A program made the position numbers and the translations under genes. Under the pieces are notes generated by a model. The model was not told the DNA's origin. It was given only the letters and a program-made list of their open reading frames with translations, and did no database searches. Source: Agelaius tricolor (Eukaryota; Chordata; Aves; Passeriformes; Icteridae). From it: 64,000 nt of DNA. Location of the stretch: assembly GCA_023055355.1 (NCBI GenBank), contig JALJCS010000001.1:83802881-83866880 (forward strand). The letters are read 5' to 3'. Below, in pieces: positions 1 to 12,160 of the stretch (the first letter of the stretch is position 1; each line of letters starts with the position of its first letter).

Positions 1-1743
1 TTAGTGACTTCTCTGAGTAAGAGTTGAAAGAAGTCTAGTAAAGTCATCTAGCATGTTCCCGAAGCTGCCAGGCTGGGAAAAGAAGGCTGAAGTTATGCTG
101 CAATTGATCTGGGGCTGCAGACAGCCTGATACAATTTTGAATAGCTTTGAGGCTGTTTTAAATGATGTCTGAGACCAAGTTAGGCTCTCATGTCAGAGAG
201 ACATGAATAACTTTCTGCTTTCTCAGCTGAATATTGAGGAATTTTATTAAAGGAAAGAGGAAAAAGTACAGCTTTATGAAAAGAAAGTAGAATTACTGCT
301 TCAGAAAAATGGAGAATGCATATTCAACTCTGATGTACAGTATAAACACATTGATCCCTAACTGAGATTGGTATCCTATTGTGCTATATGGACACAGAGC
401 TGAAAAATGCTACCTGCATGGATATGATGCTATCTGAAGAGACAAAATGGGAGGAAAATCAGGGTAAAGATTTTAGCAAGGGTAACCCCTTGCTAATAAC
501 AGGTAAAGTGAGGAGTCCTGGGTAATTCTGAAAGTTTCTATACAGCCCAAGGCTGGCTCTTGGATGTTCCAGGTCTGCCTTCTGCTCTCACCACCACACA
601 GCTCTGACTCTGCTGGGGGACAATGAGTGAAGGCTCCAACTTCCTCTGCTGTCACTCTTCCTTGGCACTCCATGTGTGCCCTATCACTTAAAAGGCAGAG
701 CAGTTTTCAACTGATATAAAACATGGTCCAGGGAAGAGTAAGGTCCTCTATGTCTTACTTTGTATTGTATGTACTTCTAGTGCACCCATTACTTTAGCTT
801 GGTGACCACTGTTGAGCAATAAAAGGAATTTATGCATTTGTTGTTGAATATGGTTAACTTTTCCCAGACCGTGAGGTTTTTAAATGAAGATTGAGCTGTT
901 AGGAGAGGCACTATGTATTTTCATATGTAAAATCAAACTGTGGATAGCAGAAACGGAATTTTTTTCTTCCAAAAGTGCTTACAAAGGTAGGTCTCGACTA
1001 TTAACCAGGTGTGACTGAAGCAGTGCTGACTGAATTTTGCAGAGCTTCTAGCAGTACCGAGTAAGAGGGTTCTATCATATTCAGCTCAGTTCAAATAGGT
1101 ATAATTTACATTTTAGTAGTGTTAACTGTTTCAAAGATGATCAGTGTTAATTAGAAAAATGTGCCATGCTGTGGAGATTGTGTCAGTCTACTGTGAGAGA
1201 CATGTCCCTGTAAGGTAGAAGGAGACAAGTTTAATCTAGTCCAAGAGCCTTGTCAGAAGTTCAAGTGACATGGAGGAGGAGCCTAATGGTCTTAGGCAGG
1301 GATAATACGAATATCATTTAAGTATCTGTATAATTTTCTATGATTTCACTATTGTTGCTCCAAGATAGATGAACTCTTAGACTTTTGTGTGTCCCTGAGT
1401 GCACCAAATGTGTTGAGGCAGTCGTATTCTCTCTGCCCTCATTTTATATAAACCTATTTTGCATTAAATTAGTACATTATTCTACTGCATATCACAATTA
1501 CTGAAGAAACGGCATGTTAATCACAAGCTAGGCAAGGGCTGCAGAGAATGGTTGCCTGTTTGGCACTGCCTGTTCTCAGCGTGCCAGCCCTCTGTTCCAG
1601 TTAAGCCTAACAGCCCAATGTCATCCATGCATTTAAGTGGTAATCAGGGGACACTTCCAAACCCACCAGAGCCATCTTGTGGCATTTTGAATAAAAATTG
1701 GTCTTACAGATGAAGCTGAGATGTTGCACTGCTCTCCAAAACA
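1..1743. other. Unannotated stretch, probably upstream/intronic DNA of MYT1L
   Basis: AT-rich sequence with no gene-like reading frame; the only open frame of any size is a 66-codon minus-strand one with no recognisable similarity. No repeat was identified with confidence. Confidence 0.5.
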
Positions 1744-4535
1744 TAGAATCACAGAATCACAGAACAAGCTGGGTTGGAAGAGACTCACAAGGATCATCTA
1801 GTCCAACTCATGTCCCTGCACAGCGCCATCCTCAAGAATCACACCATGTGCCTGAAAGCATTGTCCAAATGCTTCTTGAGCTCTGTCAGGCATGGTGCTG
1901 TGACCACTTCCCTGGGAAACTGTTCCAGTGCCCAAACACCCTCTGGGTGAAGAACATTTTTCTAATATCCAACCTAAACCTCCCCGACACAACTCCAGGC
2001 CATTCCCTTGGGTCCTGCCACCTGACCACAGGTGTCCCTCCTCTTCCCCTCACAAGGAAGTTGTAGCTGCAGTGAGGTTTCCCCTCAGTCTCCTCCAGGC
2101 TGAACAGACCAAGTGACCTCAGCTGCTCCTCACGCAGCTTCCCCTCAAGGCCCTTTACCGTCTTTGTTGCTCTCCTTTGGACACCCTCTAATAGTTTATA
2201 TCCTTCTTACATTGTGGTGCCCAAAACTGCACACAATATTCAAGGTGAAGCTGCGCCAGTGCAGAGCAGAGCAGGACAATCTCTTCCCTTACTTGGCTGG
2301 TGATGCTGGGGCTGATGCACCTCAGGATAGGGCTGACCCTTCTGGCTGCCAGGGCACTGCTGGCTCACATTCAGTTTGTCAACAGGACCCCGAGGTTCCT
2401 TTCCATGCCACTGCTTTCTAGAATCTCATTCTCCAGTCCGTCTGTACAGCCATGGTTGCATTCTGCCAGCACCTGTCATTCCAGCTATCATTCCAGCACC
2501 TTCCCTTGTTTGGTGATTGCCTAGTCCTCCATGTTGAGGTTTCTCTTTAGAGCCTTCCTGCCCTCGAGGGAGTCAACAGCTCTTCCCAGTTTTGTATCAT
2601 CTGTGAATTTGCTCAGTGCCCCATCCAGTCTCACATCCAAGTTGTTCATGAAGATGTTGAAGAGCACAGGGCTCAGGATGGAACCCTGTAGAACCCCACT
2701 AGTGGCAGATCTGATGTCACCTCAGCTGCTATAACTCTTTGTACCTGACCCATGAGGCTGTTATTCACCCATCACATGATGAATGCTGGACATTTTATCC
2801 AGATGGATATTATAAGAGTATCAACAGCTTTACTGAAATCCCAAAAGATTACATCAGTTGGCTTCTCTTGATCAACTATGTTGGTTATCTCGTCATAAAA
2901 GGAAATCAGGTTTGATAAGCAGGACTTTCCTCTCATGAAGCTGTGACCAGTGACTGTGTTATCTTTCAGGTGTTTTTCAATACCTCCCAAAATAATCATC
3001 CCCATAATTTTACCAGCACTGAAATGAGACTGACAGGTGTGTATTTTTCAAGACCTTCATTCTTTCCCTTCTTGAAAATTGGGACAACATTTGCCAGCTT
3101 CAAGTCAGCTGGGACCTCTCTGGGTTCCCAAGACCAGTCAAAAAATTATCAAGAGAGGTTTACAATGACATCAGCTAGCCCTTTGGAATTCTTGGATGAA
3201 TGTTATCAGGTCTCATAGATTTGTAGGGATCCAGGTAGAACAACAGATCCCACACCATTTCAGGGTCAACTGGGAGTTATTATTCTTGCAGTCATGGTCT
3301 TACAGCTCAGGGCACTGAGACCCCCGTGGTCTGTCATCTGTGTTGAAGATGGAGGCAAAGAATGTGTTTAGCACCTCTGCCTTGTCCATGTCCCTGTTTG
3401 TGAGGTGACCATCCACATCCTGTACTGAACAGATGTTATTTTTACATTGCTTATTGCCATCAGTATATTTGAAAAAAGTTCTTTCATTGTCCCCCACAGT
3501 TCTGTCACCTTGAACCGCAGCTGAGCTTCGGCTACATCAATTATCTCCCTACAGTGGCAAGCAGCAGCTCTGTGTTTTTCCCATGTTGCCTGATCTTGCT
3601 TCCATTGGGCATATACCTTTCTTTTTTGCTTTACTTCCAAGAGAAGAATCCTGTTCAGACAAGCCGGCCTTCTGCCTCATCTGCTTCACTTAGGACATTT
3701 GGGAGCTGCCTGCTCCTGTGTCCTTTGGAAGTAATGTTAAAAAAGTAGCCAGGACAGATGGAACCCAGCACCTGTTAAAGCATTATCCCAGGGGACTTTA
3801 GTCACTAGTTCCTTGAGCAGCTGGAAGTCTGCTCTCCTCTTATCCAGAACTGAAGATTTGCTGGCACTTTTCTTGCTGTCAGCAGAGATTTTAAATTCAA
3901 TTGCTTCACGGTTGCTGTGGCCAAGATGGCCGCCAGTCGCCACTTTGCTCATGCTATCCTCTCTGTTGACAAGAAGCAGATCAAGGAGGGCATCTTTCCC
4001 AGTTGTTCCCTTAGGGCCTGTTCCACAAAGTTGTCATCCAGATTTTTTAGGAATCTTCTGGCCCGTGTTGTACCAGCTGTGTGATGCTTCCTATTAATTT
4101 CTGGCAAGTTGAAGTCCCCCATAAGAACAAGAGCAGTGGACTTGGAAGCATCCCTTAGTTCCTCAAAGAATAATTTTGTCAGTATCATCTTCCTGGCTGG
4201 GAAGTCAGTCTATAGTGGACTCCCACATTAATGTGATTTGTTTGCCCCTTGATTTGTACCCAAAGGCTCTCAACTGTGCCATTGCTGACTTTGAGTTCCA
4301 TACATTCTAATCCTTCTATCATATACAGTGCCACCCCTCTGCTTCTTCCACCTTGCCTATTGCTCCTGAAGAGCCTGGAACTGTCCAACAGGGCACTCCA
4401 GTCACAGGACTCATCCCAACAGTTTTCACTTATGCTAGTGATGTAAAATAACTGGGCTCAAGGCCAAAGCCTTGAGCTTCTCTAGTTTGTGCCTCATGCT
4501 GTGTGCATAAGTATAGAAACATTTCAGGTGTAGCA
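1744..4535 (-). mobile_element. Long CR1 LINE copy with decayed endonuclease-RT ORF2
   Basis: A non-LTR retrotransposon copy read on the minus strand. The low-coordinate end starts with the CR1 3' octamer repeat (GAATCACAGAATCACAGAA). Reading upward, broken frames give the ORF2 C-terminus, then reverse transcriptase with an FTDD version of the YxDD motif at 2596-2607 and motif A (DFSKAVDT) near 2820-2840, preceded by LSNLISFYDEITNIVDQ. Next come the linker (AEVLNTFFASIFN near 3375) and apurinic-like endonuclease pieces VLMGDFNLPEIN (about 4100) and GGRSRGVALYM (about 4340). Near 4530 it still matches the start of the endonuclease (LKCFYTYAHSM). Frameshifts and stops make it inactive. At 2.8 kb it keeps nearly all of ORF2 but lacks ORF1 and the 5'UTR, the usual 5' truncation. 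Confidence 0.93.
2596..2607 (-). pseudogene. CR1 reverse transcriptase catalytic motif (FTDD)
   Basis: On the minus strand these four codons read Phe-Thr-Asp-Asp, with LSK before and TKLG after. This is the polymerase motif C of CR1 reverse transcriptase, usually FADD. Both aspartates are intact although the surrounding frame is broken. Motif A lies about 78 codons upstream, the expected spacing. Confidence 0.85.
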
Positions 4536-6784
4536 TTTTATGATGTTTTATGATACCTTTTTTAAATTTAATTTGGAGACCTTTCTCCTCAGTTTTTAAA
4601 TGTTTGGGGGCTGGGTTTGGTTTGGTTTTTGTTTTTTTTCAGAAACCAGAGCAGATCAGGGTTAAAATTAACATAGATTGGGCCTTATTTTTGGCTTAGG
4701 AAGCTTATATGAAATGGTGGACAAGGCCCTAGGAGACCACATTTAATTCCTAAATTTTATTTCCTGTATGAAATCAGGAAATTGTATTGTCTTTAACAAT
4801 GATTAAGGTAAGTTGAAACTGAATTACTTTCTCAAATCAATAGGGTATTCTTCAAGGAGTTATCATGATTGCTGACATAGTTTTGGAAGGACTTCCTGAT
4901 GTTGCCTATGGAAATCTTTCTAGGCAAACCTGGATTCATTCTCTAGTGCTGTCACTCAGTACCTGATACTCAAAACTCATGTGTCCAGGATAAAGGCTGG
5001 AAAACCTTTTTATTGTTTTTTCTGAAAAGAACAGGTTTTATGTTGATGCAAGGTGACTAAAAAGCTTCTGAATTTGGGGTCTGAACATTATTTTTCCAAG
5101 TTGAAGGCACAAAGTAGTAGAAACAAAAGGAGAATGGTACTTTTTTGTGTTGGCTCTGTACCATCAGTAATTTTGTCCATGATAAGTGATTTGAACCAAA
5201 GGAATCTTGTCACTAGCAAAAATACCCAGGTTCAAGTGTGAAAGGAAGGGAATAGAACCAATTACTTGCTATGCTTAGAAGTTAACCTCTGCTGTTATAT
5301 TAACAGGCTGCATCTTATCATCAAAGTCTTCCTTCATAGTTCTGACTTGTACACTACTGGCAAGATGGTCCAGCTGTATGCCAAGGTATTTATCTCCAAG
5401 AAGATTGTATTGTGTCTGCAACATGTTCACATTTGCTTGGGTACGAGATAAAACCATGCATTTGTGACACAAGAGCTCAGTATAATGTCACATCAAGTCA
5501 GGATGATCTATTGCATTGTAAATGCTTCATTTTCTATATTCTCTGGGTTAATAGAACATACTCACACTGAAGATTTTTTTAGAATCATAGAATCATCAAA
5601 TATATGTCAGCGGCATTTAGGGTGATGAGCTTTGAATGTTCTGTATTATAGATATCTTCATTTGTTCAGTGAATTCTAGCAAAAACTGAGAGGTGAAATG
5701 TTTGGTGTAGTAGGCTGTTGAATGCTTGGCTTCATATGCCAGCAGTAGTTTATAGAAGATTTTCTTCAACATTTTTAAAGCTACTACTACTACTTCATTT
5801 TACTTAGAGGAACCATTTGTATGGAATATCAGTGATTATAATGGGCAATGCTTTGGTCAATACCAGACTGAGAATTGAAAGCAGTGGCAATATAATTTAG
5901 AGGTTATATGGTTCAAGGTTAGGTAAGAAAACATGGTTTTATATGGTCTTTGCTTTTATCTGTTCTGTGAATAGAGACTAGTGGATTGATTATTTTCTAC
6001 TTTACCTTTTGTATGTATGTTTACACCCATTAAAAGACTACAAATCCGAGCCACATTTCTTTCAGCATTCTAATTGCACAGGTGCAGGTGTCCAGACCAT
6101 TGTCTTCCATGTACATATATAAATGCTTTAAGAGTACCTCTGATTGCAACATGACAAAGAAAAGCTGTGTTCTAGTGGCATCTCAAGTTTGATTAGAAAG
6201 CAAAAGCTTCTGCATAATTGTTTCTATTAAGATCTCTACATTTTTCTCATTTAGGGCACCAAGAAGTACATAGGGATTAAAGCATGCCTTTTAAATAGTT
6301 TGTAAACTGCTTATTCTGTTCCTTAAATTGACTTCTAACATTCTTACTTTATGAAGAAATGAGGTTTAGTTTTTTGGATTGTTTTGGTTCTCAATGAACA
6401 TTTAAAACTTGGATAAGATTTCCATAGTAACCAAATTATATTTTATGCCATGTAAACAAAGTTGTAAAGAGTCATACATTACATGTAGCAACATAAAGCT
6501 AATATCAGTAAATGAGGGAATGGGAAATCAGTTGGCTTCTCTTTCCAGCGTGCAATCAGAGTAAGCGCCTCTATGATGGGCAATTACATTAACTGCCTGC
6601 CTAAAGCAGCAGTGAGTTGCATGATCAGTCCAATGCACAAGATTATACCCTCCCCACTACTTAATGAAGAAATTCAGTCTGCACTGGTCTCTATCATATT
6701 CCAGAGCACTGCTTTTAAATTTGTTAAGAAGCAAAAAAAGCACTAAGATAACCCAGTTGGAAAGCAATGGGAAAAAATAACATT
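4536..6784. other. Unannotated stretch, one possible CR1 tail scrap
   Basis: AT-rich DNA without supported genes. At 5581-5600 the string AGAATCATAGAATCATCAA resembles a bare CR1 3' terminus on the minus strand with no body left, so it may be chance. A G/T-rich run sits at 4605-4640. Confidence 0.45.
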
Positions 6785-6920
6785 TCAGTTATCACAGTTA
6801 GAACTGCCCTGGCTAGAAGGGAGCTTCAGAAGATCATCTGGTTCAGCCTGTTGTGGGAAAGGGAGCCTCAGTTAGACTGTGTTGTGCCCTGCTGAATTGC
6901 ATCTTGAAAACAAGTATCAA
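6785..6920 (-). mobile_element. Degraded CR1 3' fragment
   Basis: The order of short matches (TATCACAGTTAGAACTG, GGCTAGAAGGGAGCTTCAG, AGATCATCTGGTTCAGCC) follows the CR1 3' end in reverse orientation. It is heavily mutated and about 130 bp long. Assignment rests on pattern order only. Confidence 0.6.
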
Positions 6921-9900
6921 GAACTCAAATGTTGAATTCCTATTGCCCACATCACAGGGTGATGTGGTGATGGCTCAGAATCAGACTGTAAAAGCTTTCT
7001 CTTTCTGCTGAAAAATGCTAGATATGTTAATTTATTTCTGTTAATTTTATTTAACAGATTTGACTTTGCTCTAGTTGAAACAGGTAGGAAAAAATAAAAT
7101 GTCATACTCAAAGCAATTTATAATACAAGATACCTCCTTCTGGTTGTGGTATTTCTAGCAAAATGAAATCATGAGCATTCCTAATCCTTTGTTTCAGTCT
7201 GTGCTGTTTAGTAATCTGTGAGGGAAGAGAGCCAAATAAACAGCTGGCATGTTTTAGCAGTTACTACCGGCTTCTCTCTTGGCTGTCTCTGTCGAATATG
7301 AGGGATTGCCTGGTGAATTTAAAGGCAGGGCTGAGTGCCACACACTCTCATCTTACGCTTTGGTTCTGCTGTTACGCTGAGCAGTTCTGGCACAAGGGAG
7401 CTCTATGAGGAGCGTGGCTGCTCCTTGGTAGGAGCGAGTGAACCCTTTCTGGGGCCAAATGCACACTGTGACACCAACTCCTCATGGTCCGTCACAGTTC
7501 TGCTTCTAGTGAAGGGCCTCTACCTCTGGCCATAGTCACTGAAGTAAATACATGCTAACATAAGAAAATGCCCCTCTTCATCTCAGAAGGGCAAAGGTTT
7601 TGTGTATGTTTTGTGGGATGATGAAATGAATGTAAAAGGGTTATTGGTCATGAACAGCAGGTGGTGGGGATGCAATATGAGATACTGCAGTGAAGAAGTT
7701 TGTTTCACTTCTGAGAATGACTTTTACAACAAGGAAAAATTTAGACTTAGTTAATATTCATGAATTAGTTTGCGTTGTAAGTGCAGTCAACAGAACATTT
7801 GCACTGTGTAGCAATATGCAGACTCTTATTGATTATTTTAATTCTATCTTTCATAATTTCTATTTTAATGTTATCACTTTCAGTCTGTAGAAATTGAGCA
7901 GATCAATACTACTTTATTGCCTAAGTGTGGATTTTAAAAAACCTCACCAATTTTGAATTAATGAGCACCAATCAATTGCACATGATTAATTTTCATAATC
8001 CTATTCTAGCTGAGAGTATTTTATCTCCCTTTATTCCTTTTCTTTTGTCACTATTTCAACTTTCTGTATTTTCATTTCATTTCACATTTCACTCTGAATT
8101 TGTAATAATTTGTATTTATTAATGAATACAAATTTACAGAAATTGCTTAATTGAATTCAGTAAAGTCATTTTGTCCAGTGGGCACTTACAGGTTTGTATC
8201 GTAGTTATCATGAGGAGGTTCCATGTCTCAATCTGGCATCTATTTGGTGCTGTAAAATCTGTTCCTTGAGCTATGAGGTTTAACAAAGCCCGAGTGTTAC
8301 CTGTGGAGTGCTCAGCCCTGTTTGGCTGTGTGTCTGTTTCCATTTTTTATGGCAAACTTTTTTGCATAGCATTTAATATTCTAGAAATTTACATTTATTT
8401 TAACATCTTGGTTGTAATACAGTGCAAAATGCTTTGATCCCTGATCTCAATTTTGTCTTCCTGGTCTTTATATCATTAATGATCACTTTAGATAACTGCA
8501 TATTTTTCTGTAACTTGTTCAAACATCAAGTTAATGATCAATGAATTCTTATGTCCAGTGTAAATTTTCAATATAAAATTTATATTGAGAAATGTAAAAT
8601 TTATGTAAATTTTCAGCTCAGGCCTCCTGTTTTCACTAATTTTAAGTTACACTGTTGAGTATGGGTGTTTCTATGTTTCTTTGCCAGATTCTGAGTATGG
8701 TGCAAATGTCCATACTGTTGCATATAGCTTGTCTTCAGTTTGTGCTGGGTGAATCCTGTACTTGTTAGTACATTAAGTGAATTGCAGCTACATTTCAGAG
8801 TATTGCCAAGCAATGCATGCACATGGGTGTATACAATACCTTTCTATGTAAAGATTTTAAAGACACGGGTGATAATTTTTTAATTTGATACTTTAGTTAT
8901 CTAAACTATCTAAACCCTGTCTTAATTCTAAATGTTAGATTCTTATCACATGTCTGTATACACAAACTTAATGTACAAAGATACAGCTTCAATTAGATAT
9001 GCAGTGTGAAAATACTGGCTTCTGCAGCCAGTGCTCAGAGTCTGCCTTATTTCAGAGCTGCCTGTTCTTTGTACCCTAATCCACGACTGTTCTAAAGTCT
9101 TTTGCCTGTAAATCTCCTTTAACCCATCCCTCAACTCCTAATGAACACTGATAAGTGTGGTAAGTCATCTGCCTTTTCTATTGATGACAATAACTGAATT
9201 AAAATGTACATATACAGTATCTTTCTGAATGCTGGGATACAGGCCATCCAATACTAGAACTGTATATTCCTTTTCACTGACTGATTCCTTTTTACTTATT
9301 CTGGTGTCACTCTTCATTTCATTAATTTTTCATTTTCTGCCTCCAGGAAACTTCTCTCTGATTCTGGCATGTTTCCCTCTTTCTCCCTTGTGAACATACT
9401 TGAGACAAAGAAATCTTTTTGCTTTGCAGCACTCTGTGCCTCATCTGTCAGCAACTCGCCTCCATCCATCACACCAAGAAACTACAGTCTCCCTCAAAAT
9501 CTCCTGATCCTTATCTATTTGTAAAACCTCCTGTTTGTCCTTAAGTCTTTGACTAGAATAGTTTTTAAAAATTCCTTTTTACTGTGATGCTTTTTGTTTT
9601 TGTTGTTTCAACAGATGTCTCAATTATAGTGATAGTAGTATTTGACTACTGTTTGTAAGCACAATCTTGTGAAGAAAAAGAAAACATATAGTTAACAGCT
9701 GCCGAATGCTTCAGGAGTGTATCCTCCTGTGGATTTTACACAAAACATTCATTGACTTTCCTGAAGCAGCAGAAGGCTTGCCTTTTATTAAACAATACAT
9801 AATGCACTTTCACCGTAATAGTAGGGACAAAAGCTCAGTGCCTCTGGATTGCCTCAGCTATGCTAAAGGTCATGATTTAAACAGTTTCCATTGGTCACTA

Positions 9901-11392
9901 ACAGGTGAGATTGTTGTTCACCACAATGTGCTATATGACCAGTGAGACCAAAAGTGTTATGTTAGGTGACCAGAGAGTTGAATGAAGCTCATATTCCCAA
10001 CTGTGGATGTTAGCTACTAAAGATAACAAAAGGAAGAGATGGTCTGAATGCATCCTGGCTGTGAACTGTGGGTAGTTATGTTAAATTGTCTGCCTTCACA
10101 AAAGTGTTCAATACTCTCTTACACATGAATAGTTTTAGATTTCAGATGAAGAGATAATTACACCAATGGATTTCAGGCTTCTTTGAAATCTTCTTTAATA
10201 TCAGGCAGCTCAGTTTTGCCAGTACAGTCTGAAGTACCATACCAAGAAGTGCTTGGATGTGAGGGACAGGGCAGGTGCTCATGTACTTTGCATAATGGAT
10301 GAACAATTTAGGATTAATGTGTAAATTGTCAGCATGAAACTAAAAAGCCTTTCTTTTCAGTAGGTTCTCATGAGTCACATGAATGTGTATCAGTGAGCCC
10401 TTCTTATATAAAGGTTACCATTCTCTTCTATATAAACAATCCCTGAACTGAGCACCCCTTGAGGAGATAAACTTTAAGTAATATTAACTTAGTTACATCT
10501 GACAGTTTACTAAACAGTTTTATTTTTGTTAATTTTACTGTCAGTGGCGTTTTATTCTTGTATATGGGTCAAGAGGTCAGGGCCTGCCCATCAGCTAGGG
10601 TAGACAAATACAGGTAGAAAGGCAGTCCTTGCAGTGAAGATGTAGGACTGTGCAGGTACTGTGCAGCAGGTGAAAAGCAGAGGGGTGGTGAAGTGCAAGC
10701 AAACTGGAAGACATTCAATGTCCTGCTTTGCAAGCAGTGATCACACAGCACACCTGCTACGTAACCTTTGCAAAGGTTTGCCCAGGCACCACCCCAAATG
10801 AAAGACTCAAGGAGCAATTAGAGGTGTTCAGTTAGAGCTTTGCATATGTCAACAGGAAACAGTAACGTACAAAAGGCAACCAGAGGAAATGTCAGAAGGT
10901 GTTAGAAAACCGAGTAGATGGGTGGTAGAGCTTGGTATTTTTACTTCAGAATTTTTTTCCGGGCAAGAATAATGCATATATGGCACTGGCTGCAAGTTTC
11001 TAGTTGTCTACTGAAGCTATATGTTATCTTCTAAGTTTTCCATGTCTGAATACTCACTTATCACTGTTACATAATATTGTTTTGATTAACTGATACATCA
11101 TCAGCTTAGACTTGAATTTTTGCAATTCTAATCTGAGATATTTGCTCAAATCTCTAAATTACCAACTAATTTATATTTGCAGATAACCCAGTCTTTTATT
11201 TAAGAATATATTGAGTTATATTGGAATATATTTCTAATACATGCTATTATATACTCTAATAAATAAAATAGTAATTATGGTTAACCTCCACCCTCAAACC
11301 ATGCTGACGATTTCTAACCCTAAAATCATATTTAAAACATACCTACTGGCTCCAAAATGATCATTTTCCTGAAGACTTTCTATCTTCACATG
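6921..11392. other. Unannotated intronic-type DNA
   Basis: No gene or clear repeat. Open frames here are all under 85 codons, lie on both strands and show no known domains. Composition varies, with AT-rich tracts near 7860-8120 and 11100-11280. Confidence 0.45.
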
Positions 11393-12160
11393 TAGAATTA
11401 GAGAATCACAGGTTATGGCTGGAAGGGACTTCTGGAGGTATAGTCCCACATACCTTCTTAAAGCAGGGTAAGTTAGAACAGATTTCTCTGGGTAATGTCC
11501 AAGGTATCTTGAAGCTAATGTTCAACTGGACTTTGAATGTCTCTACAGATGGAGACTCCTCAATTCTATGGCCAACCTCTTCCAGTGTTTAGTCACAGAA
11601 AGAAGCCTTAACAATTCTAATGTTTAATTTTTCTTGTATTCTGCCCATTGTTTTTTCCTATTGTCTCTTTTCCTGTTATTGGGTATCATTGAAAAGAGTG
11701 TGGCTTCCTCCTTGTTTCATGTCCCAGTCAGGCACTGTATTTTATCTACATAATCATTTATACACACTGGTAAGATCTCCCTAAATCCTCTGCTTTCCAG
11801 GATAATCCCAGCTCTCAGCCACTCCTTGTATAAAAGATGCTTCAGTCCCTTCATCATCTTTGTGGACTTTTGCAGGACTTCCTTTAGCATGTCCATGTCT
11901 CTCTTGTACTGAAGAACCCAGAACTGGATACAGCAGTCCAGGTGTGACCTCACCAACGTTGCATAGAGGAGAAGGTTTACCTCCAATAATCTCCTTGCAA
12001 TGTTGTTGGCCTTTTTTTGCCAAGTGCGCATTGCTGACTTCTGGCCAACTTGTCCACCAGGAGCTTTGGATTCTTCTCTTCTCAATTCCTTCCAGACAAT
12101 CAGCTCTGACTTTTCCAAGGTCTGGGTGCAGAAATTTGTCACCATTGAGTCAGAGACCAC
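11393..12160 (-). mobile_element. CR1 fragment, 3' end of ORF2 plus 3'UTR
   Basis: It starts with AGAATTAGAGAATCACAGG (CR1 3' end) and reads on the minus strand. A minus frame between 11717 and 12190 carries the CR1 C-terminal pattern KKANNIARRLLEVNLLLYAT followed by LVRSHLDCCIQFWVLQYKRD and STKMMKGLKHL, the usual end of CR1 reverse transcriptase (LYSALVRPHLEYCVQFW-type). The 157-codon openness of this frame is a relic, not a host gene. Sequence differs from the other copies here, so it is probably another CR1 subfamily or an older insertion. Confidence 0.88.
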
